This document shows, piece after piece, positions 23,604-32,169 of a DNA stretch of 34,998 nucleotides. The stretch covers positions 1 through 34,998 of the forward strand of contig JAJYLG010000028.1 of assembly GCA_021787985.1 (NCBI GenBank). The letters are read 5' to 3'. The DNA comes from Chloroflexota bacterium. GTDB taxonomy: Bacteria; Chloroflexota; Dehalococcoidia; DSGV01. The stretch's first letter is position 1, and each line of letters opens with the position of its first letter. The notes beneath the pieces are model-generated. The model had not been told where the DNA came from and searched no databases. It worked only from the letters and a program-made list of their open reading frames with translations. Made by a program: the position numbers and the translations under genes.

Positions 23604-25490
23604 TCAGACGGCGGCATCGCCCTCGCGACGGTCGACACGGGCGCCCGCCCTGGGCTCGGGTTCGCCACCTGCGCCCGGCTCCAGCCGCGCCAGTGCGTGC
23701 AGCGCGCGCGCGAGCCGCGCCGGGTCGTGCTGCATCCTGGCGAGGCGCTCCACCTCGGCCACGAGCACACGCGCGTCGGCAGCGCGCTCAGTCGCCATGA
23801 GCAGCACCTTCGGATGCGAGGTGGGACGCACTTCCTCGTGGTCCGCCACCAGCACCTCGCGTAGCTTCTCGCCGGGGCGCAGCCCGGTGTAGACGATCGG
23901 GATGTCCTCACCCGGGCGCAGCCCCTTGAGGCGGATCATGCGCTCCGCCAGGTCCGCGATCCGCACCTCCTCGCCCATGTCCAACATGAAAGTCTCCCCC
24001 TGCCTCGCGAAGGCCGCCGCCTGGATGACGAGGCTCACCGCCTCGGGGATCGTCAGGAAATAGCGCATCATCTCCGGGTGCGTCAAGGTCACCGGGCCTC
24101 CGCTGGCGATCTGCCGCCAGAACGTGGGGACAACGCTCCCCCGGCTGCCGATCACGTTGCCGAAGCGCACGGTGCAAAAGACCGTTTCCGAGCGTTCGGC
24201 CATCGCCTGTACGAGCAGCTCGCCCACGCGCTTGGTCGCCCCGTAGACACTCGCGGGGTGGACCGACTTGTCCGTGCTGATGAACACCAGCTTACGCGCG
24301 CCGTACAGGTCGGCCGCCTGGCAGACGTTCAGCGTGCCGACCACGTTGGCGCGGAACGCCTCGTCCGGGTGCAGCTCCATCAGGTCGACGTGCTTGTACG
24401 CCCCGGCGTGGAACACCAGGTCGGGCCGCGCCTGGCTGAAGACCTGCGCCGTCTTGGCGCGTTCGGCGACGCTCCCGATCCAGAGCTTGATGTCGCACTC
24501 GCCTCGCGCCGGCGCCAGCTCGACCTGCAGGTCGTGCAGGCCCGACTCGTTGATGTCCAGCAGGTGCAGCGCCGCCGGGCCGAGCGCCAGCGCCTGGCGC
24601 GCGAGCTCCGTGCCGACGCTGCCGGCAGCGCCCGTGATCAGCACCGACGCGTTGTGAACCACCGCCGCGCAGCCGGCGAAGTCGATCTCGACCGGCTCCC
24701 GCCCGAGCAGGTCCTCGACCGTCAGCTCGCGCAACTGCCCGACGCTCAGGTTGTCGCGGACGACCTCGGGCAGGCCGGGCACCATTCGGACCGGCACGTT
24801 CGCCGCCTCTGCCAGCGCGGCGATCTCGCGCACCTTCGCCCCGCTCACGCTCGGCAGCGCGATCGCCACCAGGTCGGCCTCGACGCGGCGGGCGATACGG
24901 GGCAGGTCGGCGATCGCGCCCAGCACCGGCACGCCGTGGATGCGGCTGCCGCGCTTGCCCGTGTCGTCGTCGACGAATCCGACCGGCCTCAGTCGCCAGA
25001 CCCGGTGCTGCTGGAACTCACGCGCCACGAACTGCCCCGTGGCGCCCGCGCCCGCGATCAATACCCGCTGGACCCCGTCCACATCTCGCAGCGTCGGGCG
25101 GTGAGCGAGCAGCCGCGGCGACAGCTTCACGAATGACATCGCGAGAAAGCTCAGTGGTCCGGAGACGAGCGTAACCGAGAGCGGAATGTCGCGCGTTCGC
25201 GGCAGCACGTTGATTCCTGTGACCACGATCGTCGCCACCATCACGGCGGCGCCCAGGCGCACCGCCTCGATCACGCTGGCGTAGCGCCAGGCGATACGGT
25301 AAATGCCAAGCAGCCAGTTCGCCAGGATGAAAGCGAGCGCGATGCCCGGATAGACTCGAGCGAAGGCGTGCCAACTCTGCGTCGGGACATGGCCGTCGAA
25401 CCGAAAGAGCAGGGCAGCGACGTAGGTAGCCGCAACGATCGCCACATCCAGCAGCGCGGCGGCGAGGGAGCGGAGCAGCCGCTGTCTCAC
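23604..25490 (-). CDS. CapD/PglF-type membrane nucleotide-sugar 4,6-dehydratase or epimerase
   Basis: 628 residues; GTG at 25490 with AAGGA close upstream. Four N-terminal transmembrane helices (about 10-130) precede a CoA-binding-like Rossmann domain (VLIAGAGATGQFVAREF) and a second, SDR-type Rossmann domain (ITGAAGSVGTELARQAL, about 283-). Catalytic-region motifs are FISTDKSVHPASVYGATKR (about 402-420) and RPGEKLREVL. Homologues such as WbpM, CapD and PglF convert UDP-GlcNAc to the 4-keto-6-deoxy sugar that aminotransferases use. Many WbpM-type enzymes have Met in the MGATK position; here YGATK keeps the SDR tyrosine. It probably feeds the aminotransferase and sugar-transferase genes at 26633-28503. 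The product sugar is inferred. Confidence 0.9.
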   Translation of the reverse strand: MRQRLLRSLAAALLDVAIVAATYVAALLFRFDGHVPTQSWHAFARVYPGIALAFILANWLLGIYRIAWRYASVIEAVRLGAAVMVATIVVTGINVLPRTRDIPLSVTLVSGPLSFLAMSFVKLSPRLLAHRPTLRDVDGVQRVLIAGAGATGQFVAREFQQHRVWRLRPVGFVDDDTGKRGSRIHGVPVLGAIADLPRIARRVEADLVAIALPSVSGAKVREIAALAEAANVPVRMVPGLPEVVRDNLSVGQLRELTVEDLLGREPVEIDFAGCAAVVHNASVLITGAAGSVGTELARQALALGPAALHLLDINESGLHDLQVELAPARGECDIKLWIGSVAERAKTAQVFSQARPDLVFHAGAYKHVDLMELHPDEAFRANVVGTLNVCQAADLYGARKLVFISTDKSVHPASVYGATKRVGELLVQAMAERSETVFCTVRFGNVIGSRGSVVPTFWRQIASGGPVTLTHPEMMRYFLTIPEAVSLVIQAAAFARQGETFMLDMGEEVRIADLAERMIRLKGLRPGEDIPIVYTGLRPGEKLREVLVADHEEVRPTSHPKVLLMATERAADARVLVAEVERLARMQHDPARLARALHALARLEPGAGGEPEPRAGARVDRREGDAAV

Positions 25491-25601
25491 TGTCCTTCTT
25501 CTCGGCGATCAGCCGGCCGCGCGCACCAGCGGGTGCGCCCGGGGGATCACATGCCAAGTCCCGGCGGGCCAGACGAGGCGCTGCCGCCGCACTTCTCACC
25601 C

Positions 25602-25631
25602 ACTCTAGGCGCGCCCCGCGCCGCCGGTCAA
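25602..25631 (-). promoter_or_regulatory. Promoter of the CapD-like gene
   Basis: On the minus strand TTGACC (25631-25626), an 18-nt spacer and TAGAGT (25607-25602) match sigma70 elements at 5/6 and 4/6. A start near 25595 leaves a leader of about 105 nt. The rest of 25491-25771, between the divergent CapD-like and uppS genes, shows no other clear site. Confidence 0.5.
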
Positions 25632-25771
25632 ACTCACCAGGGATGCGCCCCGCCCCTCCCGCCAGCACGCGGGACTTCCCGCCGCGCGCAGCCGTGTACG
25701 CTGACAGCCGGGACGTCGGCGATCGCATCCGCTGACGCGCGACGCAAGAACGGCGAACGAGGGTCTTCCAG

Positions 25772-26542
25772 TTGGTGCGTAGGGAGCGGCAGCTAGCCCC
25801 CAGCCAGGAGGCGGCCCTGCCGCGCCACGTGGCGATCATGATGGACGGCAACGGCCGCTGGGCCCAGGCCCGCGGCCTGAGCCGACTGGCCGGGCACCGC
25901 GCCGGCACCGAGAACCTGCGCCGCGTCATCGAGCACTTCAGCCGGCGGGGGATCCCATACCTGACCCTGTACGTCTTCTCGACCGAGAACTGGCGCCGCC
26001 CCCGCCAGGAGATCAACGGCCTCTTCCGCCTGCTCGCCCGCACCCTTGACCGCGAGCTCGACCGGCTCCACGCGAACGGCGTCCGGCTCGCCCATCTTGG
26101 CCGCCTGGACGGCATCCCCGAGCATCTGCGGCGCAGGATCGAAGATGCCATCGATCTCACCCGCCACAACGACCGGATAACCGTGTCCATCGCATTCAAC
26201 TACGGCGGCCGCGCCGAGCTCGTGGACGCGGCCCGGCGCGTGATCGCCAGCCGCGTCTCGGCAGGCTCCGTCACTGCCGAGCTCTTCTCGCGCTACCTCT
26301 ACGCGCCAGATCTGCCCGAACCAGACCTCATCATTCGCACCGGGGGCGACCAGCGCCTCTCCAACTTCCTGCTCTGGCAGTCGGCCTATTCGGAGCTCTA
26401 TTGGACGCCGATCTACTGGCCGGACTTCGACGTCGCGGCCATCGAAGACGCGCTCGCGGAGTATGCCGCGCGGCGCGCCGCCTTCCGCGGGGGCGACCAC
26501 CGCCAGCCTCGCTCCGAATCGTTCACCCGCCGCGGGCCCTGA
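25772..26542 (+). CDS. uppS: Isoprenyl (undecaprenyl) diphosphate synthase
   Basis: 256 residues. The start is TTG at 25772 (GAGGG 8 nt upstream) or the adjacent GTG at 25775. The cis-prenyltransferase adds isopentenyl units to farnesyl diphosphate to make undecaprenyl diphosphate, the lipid carrier for cell-wall and glycan assembly. Signature motifs: HVAIMMDGNGRWA (about 19-31) with the catalytic Asp, GHRAGTENLR, YVFSTENWRRP, SIAFNYGGRAELVDA, and DLIIRTGGDQRLSNFLLWQ plus SELYWTPIYWPDFD near the C-terminus. It is the only plus-strand gene in the glycan module. It points towards the sugar-transferase gene, 90 nt away. Confidence 0.96.
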   Translation: MVRRERQLAPSQEAALPRHVAIMMDGNGRWAQARGLSRLAGHRAGTENLRRVIEHFSRRGIPYLTLYVFSTENWRRPRQEINGLFRLLARTLDRELDRLHANGVRLAHLGRLDGIPEHLRRRIEDAIDLTRHNDRITVSIAFNYGGRAELVDAARRVIASRVSAGSVTAELFSRYLYAPDLPEPDLIIRTGGDQRLSNFLLWQSAYSELYWTPIYWPDFDVAAIEDALAEYAARRAAFRGGDHRQPRSESFTRRGP

Positions 26543-26632
26543 CCAGCGGTCGGCGTTTGATCTCGCGCCCCGCCGCGACGATGGGGGGACAGCGGCGCGT
26601 GAACGCGGCATCCCAGCCAGGCGAGCCTTCGG

Positions 26633-27343
26633 TCACCGCGCCCCTTCATGCTTCAGCACCGCGCGGACCGACCGCGCCAGGATCTTCAGATCCCCCAGGT
26701 GAGAGCGCGTACGCGCGTACTCCAGGTCGTAGGCCAGCCCCTGCTCGTACGTCAGATCGGCCCGGCCGCGCGCTACCGCCAGGCCCGCCATCCCCGGACG
26801 GACGCGATGACGCAAATGGTATGCGGGCCGGTCGTACTGCTGAACGATCTCCGGGATCTCGGGCCGGGGGCCGAGCAGGCTCATGTCGCCGCGCAGCACG
26901 TTGAGGAGCTGCGGCAGCTCGTCCACGGTCGACCGGCGGAGGGCCGTTCCCAGTCGTGTCCGCCGCGGGTCGTGTCCGCCGGGGTTGAACACGAACGTGG
27001 AGAAGTCCTCGACGCGCCAGTCCGGCTGCGCCACGTCCGTGCGCATCGTTCGGAACTTGTAACAACGGAACCGGCGCCCTCCCAAGCCGACGCGGTCCTG
27101 GACGAAGAGCGCCGGCCCGGGGGAGTCCAGTCGGATGAGGAGCGCCAGCAGCGCACCCACGGGGGCGAACGTCACGAGCGCCAGCCCCGCCACCGTGACA
27201 TCCAACAACCGGGATTGGAGCCGCGGGGCGGGCTCCACTCGCCGCAGAGGCCGGCGGTGACCCTCAGCATCTGTCTGCCCGCCGGCGTCCTCCGTCGCTG
27301 AGGGATGCGCGGTCCCCGCCGACGAGTGGGGAGCGTCTGGCAT
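26633..27343 (-). CDS. Undecaprenyl-phosphate sugar phosphotransferase (PglC/WcaJ core)
   Basis: 236 residues from the ATG at 27343, which overlaps the upstream aminotransferase stop by one base (TGATG) behind GAGGTGA. A hydrophilic N-terminal tail of about 55 residues is followed by one hydrophobic (re-entrant) helix, LLDVTVAGLALVTFAPVGA, and the bacterial sugar-transferase domain. Motifs: FVQDRVGLGGRRFRCYKFRTM, RRSTVDELPQLLNVLRGDMS with the DE catalytic dyad, and LLGPRPEIPE. The family moves a phosphosugar from a UDP-sugar to undecaprenyl phosphate and so starts lipid-linked glycan assembly. The compact size fits the monotopic PglC type. Confidence 0.93.
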   Translation of the reverse strand: MPDAPHSSAGTAHPSATEDAGGQTDAEGHRRPLRRVEPAPRLQSRLLDVTVAGLALVTFAPVGALLALLIRLDSPGPALFVQDRVGLGGRRFRCYKFRTMRTDVAQPDWRVEDFSTFVFNPGGHDPRRTRLGTALRRSTVDELPQLLNVLRGDMSLLGPRPEIPEIVQQYDRPAYHLRHRVRPGMAGLAVARGRADLTYEQGLAYDLEYARTRSHLGDLKILARSVRAVLKHEGAR

Positions 27344-28503
27344 CAGCTCACCTCGCGCACGATGTCGACGACCGCCCGGCACACGCGGTCCACGTCCTGG
27401 TCAGTCATCGAGGGATAGATGGGCAGCGAGACGAGGCCGGCGTACGCCCCCTCCGTCACGGGGAAGTCGCTGGCGCTCCAGCCCCAGCCTTCGCGGTAGT
27501 AGGGGTGCCGGTGCAGCGGGATGAAGTGCACGCTCGTCCCGATGCCGCGCCCGGTGAGCCGCCGAATGAGCTCCGCGCGGTCGATGGCGAGGGCGCCTGG
27601 CAGCAGCCGGACCGGGTACAGGTGCCACACGTGCGAGACCTCGGGACGGGCGGTCGGCAGCCGCAGCGCTTCGACCTCCCGCAGGCGCTCCGAGTATGCC
27701 GCCGCGATGGCGGCACGACGCGCGTTCAGCTCGGGCAGCCGGCGGAGCTGGACGATCCCAAGCGCCGCCTGCAGGTCGGTCATGTTGTACTTGTAGCCCG
27801 GCGCTGTGACCTCGTAGTACCAACTGCCCTCGGCCGAGTAGCGTTTCCAGGCGTCGCGGTCCATCCCATGCAACGCCATCTGCCGCGCGCGCTCGGCGAT
27901 CTCGGCATGGCGCGTGGTGAGCATGCCGCCCTCGCCGGTCGTCAGGTTCTTCGTCGCGTAGAACGAGAACGCGGCCGCGTCGCCAAGCCCACCGACTGGC
28001 CGGCCCCGGTACGCCGCACCGCTGGCGTGCGCGGCGTCCTCGAGGACGCGCACGTCCCGACCCGCCAGGACGCGTTCGATCTCGTCCATGCGACACGGCT
28101 GCCCGCCGTAGTGCACCACCATCAGCGCACGCGTCCGCGAGCTGAGCCGGTGCTCGACGTCTGCCGGACTGATGCAGAGATCGTCGGCGCACACGTCGGC
28201 CAGAACCGGTCGGGCGCCGAGCTGCACGACCACGTTGGCGCACGCGGCAAAGGTGAGCGACGGGAGGATCACCTCGTCTCCCGGGCCGACGCCCATCGCC
28301 TCCAGCGCCAGGTGCAGCGCCGCGGTCGCCGAGCTCAACGCGACGGCGTGCGGCGTCTCGGCCAGCGCCGCCATCCGCGTCTCGAACTCGCCGACCCGCG
28401 GTCCGGTGGTCAGCCAGCCGCTGCGCAACGTCGCGACGACGGCCTCGATCTCCTCCTCCCCCACTGCCGGCCGGTAGAAGGGAAGCGGCGCCTGCTCGCT
28501 CAC
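27343..28503 (-). CDS. DegT/DnrJ/EryC1/StrS-family aminotransferase
   Basis: 386 residues from the GTG at 28503, inside a 4-nt overlap (GTGA) with the methyltransferase stop. PLP-dependent sugar aminotransferase: LRSGWLTTGPRVGEFE, ALSSATAALHLALEAMGVG, LPSLTFAACANVVVQLGARP, VLEDAAHASGA, and the Schiff-base Lys in FSFYATKNLTTGEGGML. GYKYNMTDLQAALGIVQLRR and HPYYREG fit the PglE/PseC/ArnB-like branch that aminates UDP-4-keto sugars. With the CapD-like gene it would make a UDP-4-amino-4,6-dideoxy sugar. No acetyltransferase of the PglD type is in the window. Confidence 0.93.
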   Translation of the reverse strand: MSEQAPLPFYRPAVGEEEIEAVVATLRSGWLTTGPRVGEFETRMAALAETPHAVALSSATAALHLALEAMGVGPGDEVILPSLTFAACANVVVQLGARPVLADVCADDLCISPADVEHRLSSRTRALMVVHYGGQPCRMDEIERVLAGRDVRVLEDAAHASGAAYRGRPVGGLGDAAAFSFYATKNLTTGEGGMLTTRHAEIAERARQMALHGMDRDAWKRYSAEGSWYYEVTAPGYKYNMTDLQAALGIVQLRRLPELNARRAAIAAAYSERLREVEALRLPTARPEVSHVWHLYPVRLLPGALAIDRAELIRRLTGRGIGTSVHFIPLHRHPYYREGWGWSASDFPVTEGAYAGLVSLPIYPSMTDQDVDRVCRAVVDIVREVS

Positions 28504-29180
28504 GACTCCCCCCGCGGAACGATCACGCACAGCAGGTGGCTGCGCAGCCACGGCAACCGGTACGCGAGCGCGTGGAGCCGCGACGCGCAGCGCGCCAACG
28601 GGCGCGCCAGCGGCGGCGCCAGCGTCACCCTCCGCACGACCGTCGCGGCGCCCGGGAAGAGATCCCGGACGTCGCGCGCGCCCAGACCGCGCGTGTCCCG
28701 GTTCAGTGGGTTCCAGAGGAAGTCATACCACAGCACCACGCCGCCGGGCCGCAGCACGCGCAGCGCCTGCCGCGCCGCGGCGCCGCGGACGGCTGGGTCC
28801 AGCACGGATGAGAAGACCGTGAACTGCGAGACCACGTCGAAGCTGTCGCCGCGATACGGCAGTCGATCGATGGCGGCCCGGACCACGGCGGCACCGCCGG
28901 CGGAGGCCAGCTCCGCGCGGAGATCGCAGCCGTGCCGCCTCTGCGGCGGGACGCCGCGCGCGGCCAGCGTGCGCAGCCACCACCCACCGCCACAGCCCAG
29001 GTCAAGCCAGCGCAGGTCGGCGGCCAGGCGGCCGGTCGCCTCCTCAACCAGCGCGAACGCCTCGCGCTCGAGCGCTTCCAGCCGCAGCCGGTTCGCCGGA
29101 TCGTCCGCTGCGTAGCGGCGGCTGGCGTCGCGGGCCGCACGGGCGCGGTACACCCGCAAGACGCGATCGAGCTCACCCAC
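28500..29180 (-). CDS. Class I SAM-dependent methyltransferase
   Basis: 226 residues from the GTG at 29180, 7 nt behind GGGAGG and overlapping the glycosyltransferase stop by 8 nt; frames further upstream are shadows. An N-terminal helical stretch (VLRVYRARAARDASRRYAAD) precedes the Rossmann-like core with motif I WLDLGCGGGWWLRTLAARG (about 59-75), an acidic position in the CDLRAELA segment, and YRGDSFDVVSQFTVFSSVLD. LRVLRPGGVVLWYDFLWNP is post-motif III. It is probably an O- or N-methyltransferase for a sugar or lipid-linked glycan intermediate, judged only from its place in the operon. Confidence 0.88.
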   Translation of the reverse strand: MGELDRVLRVYRARAARDASRRYAADDPANRLRLEALEREAFALVEEATGRLAADLRWLDLGCGGGWWLRTLAARGVPPQRRHGCDLRAELASAGGAAVVRAAIDRLPYRGDSFDVVSQFTVFSSVLDPAVRGAAARQALRVLRPGGVVLWYDFLWNPLNRDTRGLGARDVRDLFPGAATVVRRVTLAPPLARPLARCASRLHALAYRLPWLRSHLLCVIVPRGES

Positions 29181-30210
29181 GCGCGGCCTCCCGGCGTCGT
29201 CGGAGCTGCGCGGCCACCTCCGGCGCGAAGCGGACGCAGCCGGCCAGGAATCCCGCCCCGTAGCAGACGTGCATCGCCGCATAGGCCGCGGGCAGCAGCG
29301 GCAGCAGATCCCACCCCTGGCGCGACGCCTGCCGGACCGAGGCGGCCAGGTTAGCCAGCGCGTACGCGCCCGCCGTGCCCGCAAGTAACGCCCGCGCGGC
29401 TCGCGACCAGGGCGCGCCGAACAGTCCCACGCCAAGTGCCGCCACGAGCGCGGAGGGCGCCAGGTGCCTCGCGCGGAGCTGGCCCGGGTGGCGCACCGCG
29501 ACGCGCACCTTGGGATAGCCGTAGCGAAGGTACTGCCTCGCCAGCCCGGCGAGCGTGCGGCGTCCGTGGTAGCGCACCTCGATCCGCGGCGAGAGCCACA
29601 GCGTCCCGCCCGCCTCGCGCAGGCGGTAGTTGAGCTCGTCGTCCTCCACATTCAGCAGCGACTCGTCGAACCGCCCGATCCGCTCGAAGACCGAACGGCG
29701 GTAGGCGCCGTAATTCACGGTGTCGACCGGCCCTTCGGATTCGGCGTACCGGTAGCGAGCATCGCCGACCCCGAACGGCGACGACATCGCTGCCGCAACC
29801 GCCCGACCCAGCAGACCCTCCGCCGGCATCCGCACCGGCCCGCCGACGACGTCGGCCCCCGTGCGCTCGAGCGCGGCCACGTTCTCCTCGATGAAGCGCG
29901 GCCCCACCTCGGCACGTGCGCCCAGCAGGACGATGACCTCGCCCCGCGCCGCGTCGAGCGCGACGTTCAGCCCGCAGGGCGTCGTCCGGCGGGGGTTGGC
30001 CAGCGCCTTGCCCGGCAGGCCGGCGTCCCGCAGCAGGGCCGCGTCCTGCTCGACCCGGCCCGCGTCGCCTTCCGCTACCAGCACCTCGATCCGGTCGTGT
30101 GGGTACGTCTGGGCGGCAAGCGAGCGCAAGCAGCGCGCCAGCGCGTCCGGCTCATCTCGGACCGGGATGAGGACAGACACGAGCGGTCGGGGCGGCGGCT
30201 CGGACGTCAC
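29173..30210 (-). CDS. Family 2 glycosyltransferase with C-terminal membrane segments
   Basis: 345 residues from the GTG at 30210; another in-frame GTG at 30237 would add nine residues. The 30210 start is favoured because TACACT, a -10-like hexamer, lies 7 nt upstream, fitting a leaderless transcript. The GT-A domain has LVSVLIPVRDEPDALARCLR, VLVAEGDAG and the DDELNYRLREAGG region, which contains the usual catalytic-base ED(D)E. The ARGEVIVLLGARAEV stretch stands where DxD is usual, but as LGARAEV, so the metal motif is atypical. About 100 C-terminal residues contain two to three membrane helices. It is the first gene of a four-gene minus-strand operon and diverges from lipB. Confidence 0.9.
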   Translation of the reverse strand: MTSEPPPRPLVSVLIPVRDEPDALARCLRSLAAQTYPHDRIEVLVAEGDAGRVEQDAALLRDAGLPGKALANPRRTTPCGLNVALDAARGEVIVLLGARAEVGPRFIEENVAALERTGADVVGGPVRMPAEGLLGRAVAAAMSSPFGVGDARYRYAESEGPVDTVNYGAYRRSVFERIGRFDESLLNVEDDELNYRLREAGGTLWLSPRIEVRYHGRRTLAGLARQYLRYGYPKVRVAVRHPGQLRARHLAPSALVAALGVGLFGAPWSRAARALLAGTAGAYALANLAASVRQASRQGWDLLPLLPAAYAAMHVCYGAGFLAGCVRFAPEVAAQLRRRREAARG

Positions 30211-30287
30211 GCCTATCAGTGTACGCAACACGGTCACCGCGGCCGGAACACTTGTCGGCCTCGTGACGGTCGGGACAGAATGATGGC

Positions 30288-30956
30288 ATGAATGTGGCCA
30301 CCGCGACCCTCGCCCCCCTGCATTTCGCGTGGTGGCCCCGGTCGGAGTACGGCGCGGCGCTGGACGCCATGCGGCGGCTGCACGCCGACGTGGCCGGGGG
30401 CGCGCCGGACGCGCTGGTGCTGACGGAGCATCGGCCGGCCGTCACGCTCGGGCGGCACACCCCGCCCGACCTCGCGCTCGCCCTCGAGACGGCGACGGCC
30501 CGCGACTGGCCCGTGTTCCGCGTCGAGCGCGGCGGGAGCGTCACCGTCCACGGTCCGGGACAGCTCGTCGCATACCCGGTGGTGCGTCTGCGCGAGGACG
30601 AGCGCGACCTGCACCGCTTCGTCAGCGCGCTCGAGGACGCGGTGATTCGGCTCGCGGCCGAGTACCACGTCCGGCTGGCGCGCAGATCCGGGTACCCGGG
30701 ATGCTGGGCCGAGGACGGCCGCAAGGTCGCGTCGGTCGGAGTCCACGTGGCACGCTGGACGACGATGCACGGGATCGCGGTGAACGTGTGGGGGGTGCCC
30801 GAGCCCTTCCGCCACGTGGCGCCCTGCGGCCTGCCGGGGGTAGTCGCCACGTCGATCGCCGATCTGGGCGGCACGGTCGCGACCCGCGAGGCTGCGGCCC
30901 TTCGCCTGGCGCGGCTCGTCGCTGCACGATTGGGTCGAGAGCTGGTCGGCGAATGA
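30288..30956 (+). CDS. lipB: Octanoyltransferase (lipoate biosynthesis)
   Basis: 222 residues. It transfers octanoyl from acyl carrier protein to the lipoyl domains of dehydrogenase complexes and GcvH. Motifs: TLGRHTPPDL, RGGSVTVHGPGQLVAYPV, catalytic K146 (RKVASVGV) and catalytic C180 (APCGLPG). Length is typical. The ribosome binding site is weak (GGGAC upstream of the ATG at 30288). LipA is not in the window. The stop overlaps the next gene as ATGA, putting lipB at the head of a four-gene overlapping unit. Confidence 0.95.
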   Translation: MNVATATLAPLHFAWWPRSEYGAALDAMRRLHADVAGGAPDALVLTEHRPAVTLGRHTPPDLALALETATARDWPVFRVERGGSVTVHGPGQLVAYPVVRLREDERDLHRFVSALEDAVIRLAAEYHVRLARRSGYPGCWAEDGRKVASVGVHVARWTTMHGIAVNVWGVPEPFRHVAPCGLPGVVATSIADLGGTVATREAAALRLARLVAARLGRELVGE

Positions 30957-31405
30957 CCCACGCCCAGGCGTTCTGGCGGCCGATCGACGAGGCGTTCGGC
31001 GAGGCGTACGCGCGCATCGCGCCGCTCGCCGCCCGACCCGACGTCCGGTCGCTGCTCGTTCACCTCACCGCGAGCCACCGAGGCTATCGCCAGTTGACCC
31101 GCCTGGTGCGGGAAGGCCAGTACGACCTCGACCGCGCGCGCGCTCAGCAGGTGGAAGGCTGGCAGGAGTCGCAGCTCGCGCGCTACGCCGCCCGCAGCCC
31201 GGGCGACTTGCTCCAGGAGTGGTGCGGCTGGCACGAGGAGCTGCGCGCCGAGCTCGACGCGCTCGACGACCGCCTGCTCCCCACGGTCGTCTACCGTCCG
31301 GACCTCGGCGACGTGACGCTCGAGCGGTTCCTCGACGACATCCCGCGCCACGTTCGCGCGCACATCGCACAGATCAGTCCTTCTAGCCGGGAGGCGGCAC
31401 GTTGA
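30953..31405 (+). CDS. DinB-like helical-bundle protein
   Basis: 150 residues starting inside the lipB stop (ATGA at 30953). It is predicted to be an all-helical four-helix bundle of the DinB/YfiT superfamily, with His residues at SLLVHLTASHRGY and RHVRAHIAQI placed like the metal-binding triad of the family. Members include thiol-dependent S-transferases (bacillithiol or mycothiol) and metal-dependent enzymes of unknown role. A short tail (SREAAR) ends it. Overlapping TTGA couples it to the FAH-family gene downstream. Assignment rests on overall pattern, so the family call is moderate. Confidence 0.72.
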   Translation: MTHAQAFWRPIDEAFGEAYARIAPLAARPDVRSLLVHLTASHRGYRQLTRLVREGQYDLDRARAQQVEGWQESQLARYAARSPGDLLQEWCGWHEELRAELDALDDRLLPTVVYRPDLGDVTLERFLDDIPRHVRAHIAQISPSSREAAR

Positions 31406-32169
31406 AGCTCTGTCGGTTCACTGTCCAGGATCGCGCCCCGCGCTACGGCATCATCGAAGGAGACGAGGTCGCCGCCGCCGTCGGTGATCTCGCCGCTGGC
31501 TTCACGACCACGAGCGAGCGCTACGCCCTGGCCGCGGTCCGCCTACTCGCGCCGGCCACACCATCGAAGGTGATCGCCGTGGGGCTGAACTACCTCAGTC
31601 ACCTCGGCGACCAGCCGCCGCTGCGCGATCCCGGCCTCTTCTTCAAGCCGCCGTCGGCGACCGTCGGCCCGGATGAGACGATCCTGCTGCCGCGGGACGC
31701 CGGCCGCGTGGACTACGAAGGTGAGCTGGTGGCGGTCATCGGCCGAACGGCGCGGGACGTCCCGGAGGAGTCGGCGCTCGACCATGTCTTCGGCTTCACC
31801 TGCGGCAACGATATCTCGGCCCGCGAGTGGCAGAAGAACGACCTGCAATGGTGGCGAGCGAAGGGCACGGACACCTTCGGCCCGATGGGCCCCTGGATCG
31901 TGACCGGGCTCGACCCGCGGTCGCTCGAGCTCTGGGTCCGCGTCAACGGCGAGCTGGTGCAGCACACCACCACCGACCTGATGATCAACAGCGTGGCGCG
32001 CATCGTCGCCTTCGCCGCGCGCCGCATGACCCTGCTTCCGGGTGATGTGATCTACACCGGCACGCCCGGCGAACCGCGGCAGGCGCATCCCGGCGAGACC
32101 TGTGAGGTGGAGATCTCGGGGATCGGCGTCCTGCACAACAACACCGCCTGGGAGGACGAAGGTGAGTGA
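31402..32169 (+). CDS. Fumarylacetoacetate hydrolase family protein
   Basis: 255 residues; TTG at 31402 overlaps the DinB-like stop and has GGAGGC 6 nt upstream. It is the longer FAH form with an N-terminal beta domain (MKLCRFTVQDRAPRYGIIEG) and a catalytic domain with the metal-ligand stretch VDYEGELVAVIGRTA, GFTCGNDISAREWQKND, WIVTGLDP and GDVIYTGTPGEPRQAHPGE. Known members cleave C-C bonds in acylpyruvates, 2-oxohept-3-enedioates or fumarylacetoacetate, or hydrate related compounds. The substrate here is unknown. Downstream, a CN-hydrolase overlaps its stop, suggesting a joint catabolic step. Distinct from the FAH gene at 1-592. Confidence 0.92.
   Translation: MKLCRFTVQDRAPRYGIIEGDEVAAAVGDLAAGFTTTSERYALAAVRLLAPATPSKVIAVGLNYLSHLGDQPPLRDPGLFFKPPSATVGPDETILLPRDAGRVDYEGELVAVIGRTARDVPEESALDHVFGFTCGNDISAREWQKNDLQWWRAKGTDTFGPMGPWIVTGLDPRSLELWVRVNGELVQHTTTDLMINSVARIVAFAARRMTLLPGDVIYTGTPGEPRQAHPGETCEVEISGIGVLHNNTAWEDEGE

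Noticed and set aside
24078-25136. Plus-strand frames opposite the CapD-like gene and opposite the aminotransferase (27505-29115)
   Set aside because: Antisense shadows of genes with clear motifs; their residue composition is that of a GC-rich complement.
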